DNA of 64,000 bases from DASXHD01 sp038239005. Its GTDB lineage: Bacteria; Myxococcota_A; Polyangia; Polyangiales; Polyangiaceae. The notes beneath the pieces were generated by a model, which worked only from the letters and a program-made list of their open reading frames with translations, did not search any database and was not told where the DNA came from. The stretch covers positions 38,046-102,045 of the forward strand of contig JBBSFE010000008.1 in NCBI GenBank assembly GCA_038239005.1. The letters are read 5' to 3'. Position numbers and translations under genes: made by a program. Positions 25,258 to 34,365 of the stretch are shown in pieces (the first letter of the stretch is position 1; each line of letters begins with the position of its first letter).

Positions 25258-26118
25258 GTGATCCCGGCGATGATCCTCGCGGCGGGCCTCGGAACACGCC
25301 TCCGCCCGCTCACCGACGTTCGGCCCAAGCCGCTCGTTCCCGTGGGCGATCGGCCCATGCTCGGGCACGTGATCGAGCGCGTTCGAGCCGCGGGTCACGA
25401 GGCCATCGTGGTCAACGCGCATCACCATGCCGAGGCGGTCGCCAAGTTCGTCCGCGAGGCAGGCGCGGTTGCATCGATCGAGACTGATTTGCTCGGCACG
25501 GCCGGCGGGCTGCGGCACGCGGCTGCGCTGCTTGGGGATGGCGACGTCCTCGTTCACAACGGCGACGTCCTCGTCGAAACGGATCTCACGGAGCTCATCG
25601 CGACGCACGTCGCACGCGGCTCGGTCGCGACGTTCGCCGTCGTGGCGCGCGGAGCGGGGGAGGGCAACGTCGGGTTCGATGGCGACGGACGCGTCGTTCG
25701 TCTGCGCAAGGAGACGTTCACACCAGGCGAAACGAGCGGCGGCGAGTTCACGGGCGTTCACGTTGCGTCGGCGCGCGCGCGCGCGCTCATGCCCGAAAAG
25801 GGCTGCGTCATCGGCGACGTATACATCCCTCGATTGCGCGGGAAAACCCCCGAAATGTACGTGCATCATGCACGCGAATTCGTCGACATCGGCTCGCTCG
25901 TGGGCTACATGAAAGCCAACCTCGACTGGCTCGATCGCCAGGGGCTCGCATCCTTCGTGGGCGAAGGCGCAGCCGTCAGTCCATCGGTGACGCTCGACCG
26001 AACCATTGTCGGTGCGGGCGCACGCGTCGCGGGAACGGGCTTGCTCGCGCGCTCGGTCGTGTGGCCACGCGGTGAAGCGGTCGCCCCACTCGACGACGCC
26101 GTTGTCGTTGCACCGTGA
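25258..26118 (+). CDS. Sugar-phosphate nucleotidyltransferase
   Basis: A 286-aa NTP_transferase enzyme. The N-terminal signature MILAAGLGTRLRPLTDVRPK and the acceptor motif PLVPVGDRPML are intact; NGDVLVETDL carries the metal-binding Asp. The C-terminal 55 residues contain short hexapeptide-like turns (VTLDRTIVGAGARVAGTGLL). It couples a sugar 1-phosphate to an NTP, giving NDP-sugar for cell-wall or glycan synthesis. The short size resembles the MurU/N-acetylmuramate-1-phosphate uridylyltransferase branch, but the sugar cannot be fixed by motifs. GTG start. Confidence 0.88.
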   Translation: MIPAMILAAGLGTRLRPLTDVRPKPLVPVGDRPMLGHVIERVRAAGHEAIVVNAHHHAEAVAKFVREAGAVASIETDLLGTAGGLRHAAALLGDGDVLVHNGDVLVETDLTELIATHVARGSVATFAVVARGAGEGNVGFDGDGRVVRLRKETFTPGETSGGEFTGVHVASARARALMPEKGCVIGDVYIPRLRGKTPEMYVHHAREFVDIGSLVGYMKANLDWLDRQGLASFVGEGAAVSPSVTLDRTIVGAGARVAGTGLLARSVVWPRGEAVAPLDDAVVVAP

Positions 26119-26138
26119 GCCGCGAGCTCGACGATGTG

Positions 26139-26151
26139 GCCTCGCGGAGGC
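26139..26151. terminator. Possible bidirectional stem-loop terminator
   Basis: GCCTC-GCG-GAGGC forms a 5-bp GC stem with a 3-nt loop between the convergent nucleotidyltransferase and the papain-family lipoprotein genes; outer GTG/CAC bases could extend it. There is no U-tract, so intrinsic termination is uncertain. It is one of the few convergent junctions here with any intergenic room. Confidence 0.3.
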
Positions 26152-27630
26152 TCACTCGACGCAGGTGAGGTGGTCGCCTTCTTTGGCGATGCGATAGTCC
26201 GGCGCGGGGCACGACGCGCGACATACGTTGCCGGTGCATGCCGGGTCGACGCCGCGCGGAAGCTGATAGACGCAACCGCCGGGGCCGCAGTTCCACGCGA
26301 TCCCCGTCTTCGGATCCGTGCCTTTGGTGCTCGGCGCGGCGATGACGCACGTGCCGGTGAGGTTTACGTATCCATCGGCGCAAGGATTTTTCGCGGCCGC
26401 ACAGACGCCGTCGTGACGCGGACTACCATCGGCGCAACGCGGGGCGCAGCTTCCACGAATCGAGTCGGGCACGAGATCGCCGTCGCATGTGGTTTCGCCG
26501 CGAGCACGCACGGAGCGCTGCTGCAGGTCGCGAGCTTCGGGCATGGCGTCGATGAGCAAATATTCGCGCGTCCATTTGGCGATGGTCGCCTCGTGGATCC
26601 ATGCGTATCCGCCGTCGCCCCAGTTGGGACCCCAGCTGTTGTGAAGGAGGAAGTACGTTCCGTGCGGCATCGTCGCGTAGCCGGCGACGAGCATCGCGTG
26701 GCCGACGTCTTCGTTTTGAACCGCGTCGTAGTGTGGAATGTACCGGCCGCTGCCCGCGCCCTTCGGGACGAAGCTGTCGGGGATCGTCATCGTCACGATG
26801 ATGTCTTGGCCGGCCGCGATGATCGTACGAAGCGCGTTCGCGTCGGGCTCTTTCAAGAACACGACGCGCGTCACATGCGCGACGACGTGCGAGTCTGCTT
26901 TTTTCGAGTGGGCGCTGTCGACGGCTTGCCCGCACCCGTATTTTTTCGGGTTCTGCACTTGTTCGCACGGCAGCCAGCTCGAGGCTTCGCCGATGGCGAA
27001 TGGCCAATCCTCTTCGGCGCCAAGCGGTTGCGATACGTTCGAGCTCAGCGCATTTTCTTCGATGGCCGTGTGATAGCGCGACCAAATTTCCATGACCGAC
27101 ACGTGCGGCGGCTTCGATGCCCAGCGCGCGATCGCGTGATCGATCGCGGCCGCTTCCGCGAACGCGGTGCACGCGGGCACGGTCGTTTGATTTCGCACGG
27201 GGCCTTCGGTTCCATCGAGCCGGTGATCGACGATCGCCGGAAGAATCGGTTGGACCTTGGGGCCGCCGCGAAGCGTCGTGTGCGAGATGAGTGGAGTCGC
27301 GCCTTCTTTGTTGGCGCCATAGAGGGACTTCGCACACGAGCGCGCGCTCACGTCGGTTCCGTTCCACACGCCTTTGCACGTGCCAGCGACTGCGCCGAGG
27401 CGCGCTTGAATCGGAACGGCCTGCGCCGCCTCGTGATTTTGGAGCGACGGCAAATCGGGGAGCGATGGAATCACGGCCTTCATGAGCTTCATGGGCGGCG
27501 GCGGTTTCGCCGCGCTCGAATCGTTCGGGGCAACCTGCGCCGAGCCCGCGTCCACAGGAGCGGAGCTGAAGAAACCGCCCTCGCCGGACTTGCATGATGC
27601 AAGCATCATCAGGACGAGCGCACGCTTCAT
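26152..27630 (-). CDS. Papain-family (C1A) cysteine protease lipoprotein
   Basis: A 492-aa exported lipoprotein: leader ends MMLASC (lipidated Cys13), followed by an Ala/Ser/Pro linker. The C1A catalytic set is present: oxyanion Gln148 (VRNQTT), nucleophile C154 (VPACTAFAEA), H311 (DVGHAMLVAGY) and N331 in NSWGPNWGDGGYAWI. Most papains have CGSCW at the nucleophile; here it is VPACTAF, a variant seen in bacterial relatives. Residues 380-492 form a Cys-rich module with about a dozen cysteines. The start was chosen for the signal peptide; it lies 30 bp from the divergent TIGR03790 gene. Probable surface or predatory protease (inference). Confidence 0.9.
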   Translation of the reverse strand: MKRALVLMMLASCKSGEGGFFSSAPVDAGSAQVAPNDSSAAKPPPPMKLMKAVIPSLPDLPSLQNHEAAQAVPIQARLGAVAGTCKGVWNGTDVSARSCAKSLYGANKEGATPLISHTTLRGGPKVQPILPAIVDHRLDGTEGPVRNQTTVPACTAFAEAAAIDHAIARWASKPPHVSVMEIWSRYHTAIEENALSSNVSQPLGAEEDWPFAIGEASSWLPCEQVQNPKKYGCGQAVDSAHSKKADSHVVAHVTRVVFLKEPDANALRTIIAAGQDIIVTMTIPDSFVPKGAGSGRYIPHYDAVQNEDVGHAMLVAGYATMPHGTYFLLHNSWGPNWGDGGYAWIHEATIAKWTREYLLIDAMPEARDLQQRSVRARGETTCDGDLVPDSIRGSCAPRCADGSPRHDGVCAAAKNPCADGYVNLTGTCVIAAPSTKGTDPKTGIAWNCGPGGCVYQLPRGVDPACTGNVCRASCPAPDYRIAKEGDHLTCVE

Positions 27631-27660
27631 CGCGAGCCAAGAATACCGTAGGCTTCGAGA

Positions 27661-29322
27661 ATGCGTCGCTTCCTTCTCCTGTCTCTGCCGTTCGCGCTCT
27701 TTGCGTCGCGTGCTCATGCTTTTGCCGGGCCTGACTCGGTCGCCGTGTTGGCAAGCGGAGACGTCACCGAGTCGACTGCGCTCGCCGATTCGTACGCAAA
27801 GGCGCGGCAGATCCCGACGCGCCAGGTTTGCAAGATCGCCGGCATCCCTCAGACAGATGACATCTCGCTCTCGGACTATCAAACGAAAGTTCTCGCACCG
27901 CTCGAGGCGTGCCTCACGACAGGTGGGGTACATGATCGCATCGAAGCGATCGTGATCATGCGCGGCGTGCCGCTGCGTGTGGTCGTTCCGGTCTCGACGG
28001 GCACGAACAACGTGTCACTCGCCGCGGCGCTCGCCACGTGGGAGTCGACGCTCACCGGCGGCGATGCAGGCAATGTCGCGCTGCTCGGCCAAGAGCCAGG
28101 AGAAATCGTGAACTGCGGCTCGCCGTGCTACGGCGCACGCTGGGTCAACCCGCTGCAAACGCTCAACGCGCCATTTCACGCGGGCTACACCGCAACGACC
28201 GGCGGCGTCGCGTGGAAGCCGATGATCGTCACGATGCTCCATGGCCGCTCGCAAGCCGACGCGCAAATGCTGATCGACAGCTCGACTGCCGCCGAGAAAA
28301 ACGGCGGCGCCAAGGGCACGTTCATGTTCATGGACGGCGCGGACTCGGCGCGCAACGTCCTCGACGTCGACTTTCCGAGCATCATCAACCAGCTGAAGAC
28401 GCTCGGCTTCACAGACGCTCAAGAAGTTCCGTTCAACACGGCGCTCACCGGGCAGACGCTCTCGTCGTTCTTCGTCGGCACCGCGTCGCTCGGCACGACG
28501 ATCGAAGGCAACACGTTCTTGCCTGGCACGCTCGTCGACAACCTCACGAGCTACGGCGCAGTGCCGCAGAACTTCATGCCCACGGGCGAGAGCCAGGTTT
28601 CGATCGCACGCTGGGTCGAGAAGGGGGTTGCGGGCGCGCACGGCACGGTCGACGAGCCACTCAACAACGTCTTTCCGAAACGATTTTTGATCGTCGACTA
28701 CGCGAAAGGCGCTCCTCTCGGCGAGGCCTATTTTCGGTGGCTTCCGTATCAGTATTGGAAAAACCTCGTGCTTGGCGATCCGATGCTCGCGCCTTATGCG
28801 AAGCGGCCTACCGTCATGATCACGGGCATGGCCGATGCGTCGACGCAAACGGACGCCACGATGGTGACCGCCACCGCGACCGACGCGACAGGCGCGGGAA
28901 TCCAAAACGTGACGCTCTACGTCGACGGCGTTCAAGTGGCGCAAACCGCAGGCGACACCGTGACGGCATGCGTGAAGCTGCCCGCGCAATCGAACGTGCA
29001 AGTGCTCGCGGTCGCGCAAGTGAACAAAGGCACGGGCGCGCTCGTGAAGTTTCCGCCGAAGGGCTGGTCGGAAATTCACGCGACCGGTTCGAGCGGCGGT
29101 CTCGCGACGTGTCCCGCGCCGCCCAACGACGCAGGCACCGATGGTCCGACCGACGAGGCAGGCGACACCGAAACCGACGGCGCCGGCAGCAGCGGAGGTT
29201 GCTCGTGCAATGCCGCGGGCACCGATCGCGGCACGTCGGGGCTTGGAGCGCTCGCGGCGATGCTCGGGTTCGGGTTCTTCAGAGCCAGAAGCTCTCGGGC
29301 GTCGCGTTCCCGCCGCCCATGA
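27661..29322 (+). CDS. TIGR03790-family secreted protein with MYXO-CTERM sorting tail
   Basis: A 553-aa exported protein. The signal peptide ends SRAHA. The body matches the TIGR03790 pattern: elements such as YAKARQIPTRQVCKI near residue 45, LPGTLVDNLTSYGAV, and EKGVAGAHGTVDEP. A beta-sandwich-like segment (about 385-475) follows, then a low-complexity Asp/Thr/Gly stretch. The C-terminus has CSC, a hydrophobic helix (GLGALAAMLGFGFF) and an Arg cluster, the MYXO-CTERM arrangement for myxosortase processing and surface anchoring. The last 44 bp overlap the convergent lipoprotein gene. The biochemical role of TIGR03790 proteins is unknown. Confidence 0.88.
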   Translation: MRRFLLLSLPFALFASRAHAFAGPDSVAVLASGDVTESTALADSYAKARQIPTRQVCKIAGIPQTDDISLSDYQTKVLAPLEACLTTGGVHDRIEAIVIMRGVPLRVVVPVSTGTNNVSLAAALATWESTLTGGDAGNVALLGQEPGEIVNCGSPCYGARWVNPLQTLNAPFHAGYTATTGGVAWKPMIVTMLHGRSQADAQMLIDSSTAAEKNGGAKGTFMFMDGADSARNVLDVDFPSIINQLKTLGFTDAQEVPFNTALTGQTLSSFFVGTASLGTTIEGNTFLPGTLVDNLTSYGAVPQNFMPTGESQVSIARWVEKGVAGAHGTVDEPLNNVFPKRFLIVDYAKGAPLGEAYFRWLPYQYWKNLVLGDPMLAPYAKRPTVMITGMADASTQTDATMVTATATDATGAGIQNVTLYVDGVQVAQTAGDTVTACVKLPAQSNVQVLAVAQVNKGTGALVKFPPKGWSEIHATGSSGGLATCPAPPNDAGTDGPTDEAGDTETDGAGSSGGCSCNAAGTDRGTSGLGALAAMLGFGFFRARSSRASRSRRP

Positions 29323-30556
29323 TGATGACCTCGCCCGTTTCCGTTTGAACGGCGCGCGCACCGCTGCGCGCGATGTTGAGCTTTAGCTCCGTCGTCTTCG
29401 AGGCGTCGAGCAGAAAGACGTGCGTCGTGCCCGCGACGTCGTCGCCAACGAGCAGGAACGTCATGGTGCCGACGGAAAAAAGCGAAGAGGTCAGGAGCGC
29501 GAAGGGAAGCGCCTCACCCCACGGCGTCGGCGTGCACGCGCTGCTGCACGTGAGATCGATCGTGCGTGGCGAAGCCATGTCGCCGGCGACGAGCATGGTC
29601 TTGTTCGCGTCGAAGGCGATGGCCGCAAGAGACGGCGTGGGCTCGTCCGGATAGGTGAACGACGAGAGCGCGCCGGTCGCGCTGATGATCACGGCGCCCT
29701 TGCCGCCGCCGTACACGAAGATTCCGCGACCCGGTGCCCACGCGACCGCGGGACCCTGGCGCGATTCGAACGGACCGAACACGTCAAAAGCCTCGCTCGT
29801 GTCGAGCTTGAGGACGGTACTCGGGCCGACGACGTAGGCCGAGCCATCGTCGCCGTTCACGGTCGCGCCGCCGGCGATATCGGGCCACGTCGTTCCGGTG
29901 GGCAGCAAGAAATTCGTGAAGTTCGAGCACGTGACGCCGCCGACGCGCGTCATGCCCGTGCTGTCGATTGCGTATGCAACGGCGAGATCGCCATCTTCGT
30001 TGGTTTGAGCGAGCTGCACGAACGCAAACGACGTGGCGTCCGACGGCGTCGCGCACGACGCACCGAAGTCGGAGAGGTAAAGCAAATCATACCCGACGAG
30101 TGTCGTCTGCCCGCCGCCGGCCATGTAGATTCCGCGATGAAGGGTGGTCACGAGCGGTGTCGAGCGCGAATCGGAGAGCGCGCCCGGCATACGTGCGAGC
30201 GTGCCTTTGCGCTGGATGAAAAGCGGGATGTCGCCGCCCGAAATGGCGCCGAGCTCGATATAGGGCGTCGCGCCGAATACGACGGCGTTGCCGCTCGAAT
30301 CTTTTCCGGTGAGTTGGATGGATGCGACGAGCGTTTGGGAAAGATCGCCGAGGTCGAGCGTCGTGATGGGAAGCGTTGCGGTCAGGATCGCGTGGTGCGT
30401 GCCATTTCGTTCGACCGCTTCGACGTCGAGCGACGCAACGGCCGGGCCGCGTGTGAGCGTGTCTGTTTCGCCGCCCAGGGTGACGTCGATCGTTCCGGCT
30501 GGCGAGCTGCAAGCGCACCAAGCAAGCCCAACGATGCAGATTCCGACGGTGCGCAC
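29279..30556 (-). CDS. Lipoprotein with kelch/beta-propeller-like repeats
   Basis: A 425-aa lipoprotein: leader ending AWCAC, then mature domain. The first 120 residues are a beta-sandwich-like region (IDVTLGGETDTLTRGPAVAS; ILTATLPITTLDLGDL); the rest has repeated Gly-rich propeller strands (IYMAGGGQTTLVGYD; GIFVYGGGKGAVIIS; EVIIMGGGN). GTG start. No named family. Its final 44 bp are also the sense strand for the MYXO-CTERM tail of the convergent gene, so both termini are constrained. Likely surface-exposed, function unknown. Confidence 0.78.
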   Translation of the reverse strand: MRTVGICIVGLAWCACSSPAGTIDVTLGGETDTLTRGPAVASLDVEAVERNGTHHAILTATLPITTLDLGDLSQTLVASIQLTGKDSSGNAVVFGATPYIELGAISGGDIPLFIQRKGTLARMPGALSDSRSTPLVTTLHRGIYMAGGGQTTLVGYDLLYLSDFGASCATPSDATSFAFVQLAQTNEDGDLAVAYAIDSTGMTRVGGVTCSNFTNFLLPTGTTWPDIAGGATVNGDDGSAYVVGPSTVLKLDTSEAFDVFGPFESRQGPAVAWAPGRGIFVYGGGKGAVIISATGALSSFTYPDEPTPSLAAIAFDANKTMLVAGDMASPRTIDLTCSSACTPTPWGEALPFALLTSSLFSVGTMTFLLVGDDVAGTTHVFLLDASKTTELKLNIARSGARAVQTETGEVIIMGGGNATPESFWL

Positions 30557-30582
30557 GCCCGGTCTCTAGCACACCGCACACC

Positions 30583-31878
30583 GTGATCATGCTAGATCGC
30601 GCCGCTGTGCTGCGCCGCGTCCGGCTCCCGCCCGATCCGTTCGCGCTCGCGCGTGCGCTCGAGGATCAACCGGGCCTCGCAGTGCTCGCGAGCTCGCCGG
30701 AGTCTGCGCTGCACCCAGCGGATGCGCGCTTCAGCTTCGTCATGTGCGCCCCCATCGAGACGAGCGAAGATCTCGTGCCGCACGCTGAGACCATCGAGCC
30801 CGGCTATGGCGGCGCGCCCGCGGCGCCGCGTTGGATCGGAATCATTCCCTACGAAGCGATGCGCGAGATCGAACGCCGCCGCGCCGATACCCGCGCGGCT
30901 CCGTGGATCTGTAGGCCGCGCTGGAATCGTCACGATGCCGTGATTCGCATCGACCACGTCACCGGGGATGTTGCCATCGAATCCGACGACGCCGCGAGCG
31001 CCGAACGTTTGCTCCGACTCGCGCGTCGTGCTCCAAACGGCTCGCGAGCGGTCACGCTCTCGCTCGTCGATGCGGATCCCGCGCGTGATCACGAGCGTCG
31101 CGTCGAAGCCGCACTCGAGTACATCGCACGCGGCGATGTCTACGAGATCAACCTCGCGCGGCGTCTTCGATTCGCGTGCGATGGCGAGCCGCTCGATCTC
31201 TTCATGAAGATGTTCGGTAAGGTTCCGTCGCCCTACGGCGTCCTTTGGAACATGAGCGAAGATTTCGCCGTCGCTTCTACGAGCCCGGAGCTGGCTCTCG
31301 AGGTCGGTGCCTCTTGCCTCCGCACGGCACCCATCAAGGGTACGCGCCCGCGCGGCACGTGCGCACGAACGGACGACGCACTCCGGCGCGAGCTCGAGTC
31401 GAGCGACAAGGAGCGCGCCGAGCTCGTCATGGCGGTGGACCTCCATCGCAACGATCTCGGTCGCGTCGCCGAAGTGGGCTCCGTTCGCACGCTCATGGGC
31501 CCGCGCACGCTCGCTTCGCGCACGGTCTTCGGGCGCGCACACGAAGTCGTGGCTCGACGCGCCGATTCGTGCGACCTCTCACGCATCGTGTCCGTCATGC
31601 TTCCATGCGGAAGCGTCACAGGAGCTCCGAAGGTCCGAGCCATGGAAATCATTGCAGAACTCGAAGCTCATCGCCGCGGTCTCTATACGGGCGCGATCGG
31701 CACCCTCGGGCGTGATGGGCGGCTGGTTCTTGCGATGGCGATTCGCACTGCCGTGGTCTCGCGACGCGAGGGCATGCTCGAGTATTTCACGGGCGGGGGA
31801 ATCGTCGCCGGCAGCGTGCCAAGCGCCGAGGTCGACGAGACGGAGTGGAAGGCAAGACAGATTACGGAGATGAAATGA
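30583..31878 (+). CDS. pabB: Aminodeoxychorismate synthase component I
   Basis: A 431-aa chorismate-utilising enzyme. The core motif PIKGTRPRG carries Lys252, the residue that distinguishes PabB (Lys) from anthranilate synthase TrpE (Ala). Further motifs are ELVMAVDLHRNDLGRV, LPCGSVTGAPKVRAMEII and the C-terminal GGGIVAGS. With a PabA glutaminase it makes 4-amino-4-deoxychorismate for p-aminobenzoate and folate. No pabA or pabC is adjacent. GTG start at 30583 or ATG at 30589. The end overlaps argS by 4 bp (ATGA). Confidence 0.9.
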   Translation: MIMLDRAAVLRRVRLPPDPFALARALEDQPGLAVLASSPESALHPADARFSFVMCAPIETSEDLVPHAETIEPGYGGAPAAPRWIGIIPYEAMREIERRRADTRAAPWICRPRWNRHDAVIRIDHVTGDVAIESDDAASAERLLRLARRAPNGSRAVTLSLVDADPARDHERRVEAALEYIARGDVYEINLARRLRFACDGEPLDLFMKMFGKVPSPYGVLWNMSEDFAVASTSPELALEVGASCLRTAPIKGTRPRGTCARTDDALRRELESSDKERAELVMAVDLHRNDLGRVAEVGSVRTLMGPRTLASRTVFGRAHEVVARRADSCDLSRIVSVMLPCGSVTGAPKVRAMEIIAELEAHRRGLYTGAIGTLGRDGRLVLAMAIRTAVVSRREGMLEYFTGGGIVAGSVPSAEVDETEWKARQITEMK

Positions 31879-33611
31879 CGGTCGTCGACAAGTTGCGCGA
31901 GGCCATCGTCGTCGCGCTGGGTTCGCTCTCGCTGCCGGCCGACGTTGCATTCACGATCGAGCGCCCGAAGCGTCCCGAGCACGGCGACTACGCGACCAAC
32001 GTCGCCATGGTGATCACCAAAATCGCAAAGCAGCCACCGCGCGCGATCGCCGAAGCGCTCGTGAAAGCGCTCGCATCGAGCGACGTCGTTGCATCTGCGG
32101 AGATCGCTGGGCCCGGCTTCGTGAACTTGCGCATCAAGCCGGCCGTGCTGCATGCGGAGCTTGCCGAAATTTTGCGACTCGGCAACGGCTACGGTCGCGC
32201 TCCCGCGGCAACGGGCGAGCGCATCGACATCGAGTTCGTCAGCGCAAACCCCACGGGTCCACTTTTGGTATCGCACGGTCGCGGCGCGGTCTTCGGCGAT
32301 GCCGTTGCGCGCCTCCTCGAAGCCACGGGTCACCGCGTCGTGCGCGAGTACTACGTGAACGACTTCGGTAACCAGGTTCGTTTGTTTGCCCAGAGCGTTC
32401 GCGCAGTCGCCGCGGGGCAGCCCGTTCCCGAAGGCGGTTATCAGGGCGCATACGTCAAAGACGTCGGCGACGCGGCACGCGCCCTTGGCGCCCTCGACAA
32501 GAGTGACGAAGAGCTCGCGCACATTTGCGTGATGCTCATGATGGCAAGCAACAAGAAGACGCTCGCCGATCTCGGCATCGCCTTCGACGTGTGGTTCAGC
32601 GAGTCATCGCTGCACGAGTGGGGCTACGTCGGCGCGGCGCTCGAGCAGCTTCGCGCAGGCGGGTTTCTCGTCGAAAAAGACGGTGCCACGTTCTTCGTCG
32701 GCAAAGGCGATCAAGACGACAAAGACCGCGTCGTGAAGAAATCAGATGGCCTCTTCACGTATTTCGCGAGCGACATCGCCTACCACGCCGACAAAATCTC
32801 ACGCGGCTACGACCGACTCATCAACGTGCTCGGCGCCGACCATCACGGCTACGTCGCGCGCATCAAGAACTCACTCGAAGCCCTCGGTCTTCCTGCGGGC
32901 AGGTTCGAGGCGCTCCTCTTTCAGCTCGTGTTCATCTATCGAAACGGCGAGCTCGTGAAATCGAGCAAGCGCGCTGGAAACATCGTCACCATCGACGAGC
33001 TCCTCGAGGAGATCGACGCAGGCTCGGGTCGCAAAGGCGCCGGCGCCGACGCGCTCAGGTTTTATTATTTGTCGCGCAGCTCGAACACCAACGTCGAGTT
33101 CGACGTGGAGGTCGCGAAAAAGAGCTCGATGGACAACCCCGTCTTCTACGTCCAGTACGGGCACGCAAGGCTCTGTTCGATCATGCGCAAGGCCACGGAG
33201 ATCGGCATCACGACGCCATCGATTTTGTCGCCGCAGGCGTGGAGCCACCTCGTTCACCCCGACGAGCTGGGGCTCGCGCGAAAGATTGCGGATTACACGC
33301 AAGTTGTTGCGCAGGCTGCAGAAACTCGCGAGCCACATCGCGTGCTTTTCTTCGTCGAAGAGATCGCACGCGACTTCCAGAGCTACTTCACACGCCTCAA
33401 GACGGACCCGGTTTTGCCGCCCGCGTCGGTCCGAACCGGCGACTGGCAAGGCGCGTGGGACATGGACAAGACACGCGCCCGCCTCGCGTGGGTGTCGGCG
33501 ATTCGAACCGTCTACGCATCGGCGCTCGGCCTCTGCGGTATCGCGGCGCCCGAGAAGATGACTCGCCCAGAAGTTGCCGGTCTCGAGCCCGATGAGGCAG
33601 AAGATACGTGA
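31875..33611 (+). CDS. argS: Arginyl-tRNA synthetase
   Basis: A 578-aa class I synthetase charging tRNA(Arg). Visible are the N-terminal additional domain (KRPEHGDYATNVAM), the active-site region SANPTGPLLVSHGRGAVFGD, REYYVNDFGNQV, and the KMSKS-equivalent loop KSSKRAGNIVTIDEL (S363-S364-K365-R366), then the DALR anticodon-binding domain. The HIGH motif normally reads HVGH or TVGH after PTGPL; here it is LVSH (L131-V132-S133-H134), so the first His and the Gly are replaced. Everything else is intact and the gene is presumably essential. The start overlaps pabB by 4 bp and the end overlaps the SPOR gene by 4 bp. Confidence 0.94.
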   Translation: MTVVDKLREAIVVALGSLSLPADVAFTIERPKRPEHGDYATNVAMVITKIAKQPPRAIAEALVKALASSDVVASAEIAGPGFVNLRIKPAVLHAELAEILRLGNGYGRAPAATGERIDIEFVSANPTGPLLVSHGRGAVFGDAVARLLEATGHRVVREYYVNDFGNQVRLFAQSVRAVAAGQPVPEGGYQGAYVKDVGDAARALGALDKSDEELAHICVMLMMASNKKTLADLGIAFDVWFSESSLHEWGYVGAALEQLRAGGFLVEKDGATFFVGKGDQDDKDRVVKKSDGLFTYFASDIAYHADKISRGYDRLINVLGADHHGYVARIKNSLEALGLPAGRFEALLFQLVFIYRNGELVKSSKRAGNIVTIDELLEEIDAGSGRKGAGADALRFYYLSRSSNTNVEFDVEVAKKSSMDNPVFYVQYGHARLCSIMRKATEIGITTPSILSPQAWSHLVHPDELGLARKIADYTQVVAQAAETREPHRVLFFVEEIARDFQSYFTRLKTDPVLPPASVRTGDWQGAWDMDKTRARLAWVSAIRTVYASALGLCGIAAPEKMTRPEVAGLEPDEAEDT

Positions 33612-34360
33612 TGGAGCAAGGTTCGTCGGTCCGCAACCTCGAGCGCATTCAAGAGAAGGACGACGTCTCGCGCATGCCGCGCACCGTGTCGATCACGTTG
33701 CTCGTTCTCGGCGGCGCATGCGTCGTGCTCTCCGTGATGGCGCTCGGTGGAAAAAAATCAGGCGACGCCGTTGCGCATGTCGACCCGCTCGGCGATCTCG
33801 TGACGCAACACGGCAAGCCCGCGAAGACGGCGAAGGCCGCGCCGGACCTCGCAACGCAAGACGTCACGTTCCCCGGCATGCTCAGCGACAACGCAAAGCC
33901 GACGACTGCGCTCGCCGCGGTGAACGTCAGCGCAACCGTAGCTCCAACGCTTCCACCTCCGCCGACCGATGTGATTCCCGTCGTGCCGCTTCCCGCGCAA
34001 AATGTCCTTGGCGCATCTCCCGTCGTGACGCACCCGCGCGATGGTTTGACGCGCGCCGCCAGCGAAGCACAAGCGAGCGCGACCGAAGGTGCGGTGTCCA
34101 CGGCAGGTCACGACGGCAACTACCAACTGCAGGTGAGCTCGTTCAAGACGCGTGAAGAAGCTGATGCATTCGCACAGCAACTTCGCGTGCGCGGTCACAA
34201 GGCGTATGTGGCTGAGGCGAAAGTTCAAGGTCGCGGCACGTGGTATCGTGTCCGTGTTGGACCGTTTCCGACGCAAGCTGCTGCGTCATCGTATCGGTCG
34301 AGCTTCGAAGCCAAGGAACACGTCGTGCCTTTCGTCGTACCGCCGAGCAGCATTCATTGA
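33608..34360 (+). CDS. SPOR-domain membrane protein
   Basis: A 250-aa inner-membrane protein. A short cytoplasmic N-terminus is followed by one membrane helix (about residues 26-46), a long Pro/Ala/Thr-rich periplasmic linker, and a C-terminal SPOR domain (about 168-245) with the typical YQLQVSSFKTREEADAFAQQL and WYRVRVGPFPTQAAA. SPOR domains bind glycan strands stripped of stem peptides at the division septum. GTG at 33608 or ATG at 33611; either overlaps the argS stop. Likely role in cell division or cell-wall remodelling. Confidence 0.9.
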   Translation: MMEQGSSVRNLERIQEKDDVSRMPRTVSITLLVLGGACVVLSVMALGGKKSGDAVAHVDPLGDLVTQHGKPAKTAKAAPDLATQDVTFPGMLSDNAKPTTALAAVNVSATVAPTLPPPPTDVIPVVPLPAQNVLGASPVVTHPRDGLTRAASEAQASATEGAVSTAGHDGNYQLQVSSFKTREEADAFAQQLRVRGHKAYVAEAKVQGRGTWYRVRVGPFPTQAAASSYRSSFEAKEHVVPFVVPPSSIH

Positions 34361-34365
34361 GCTGA

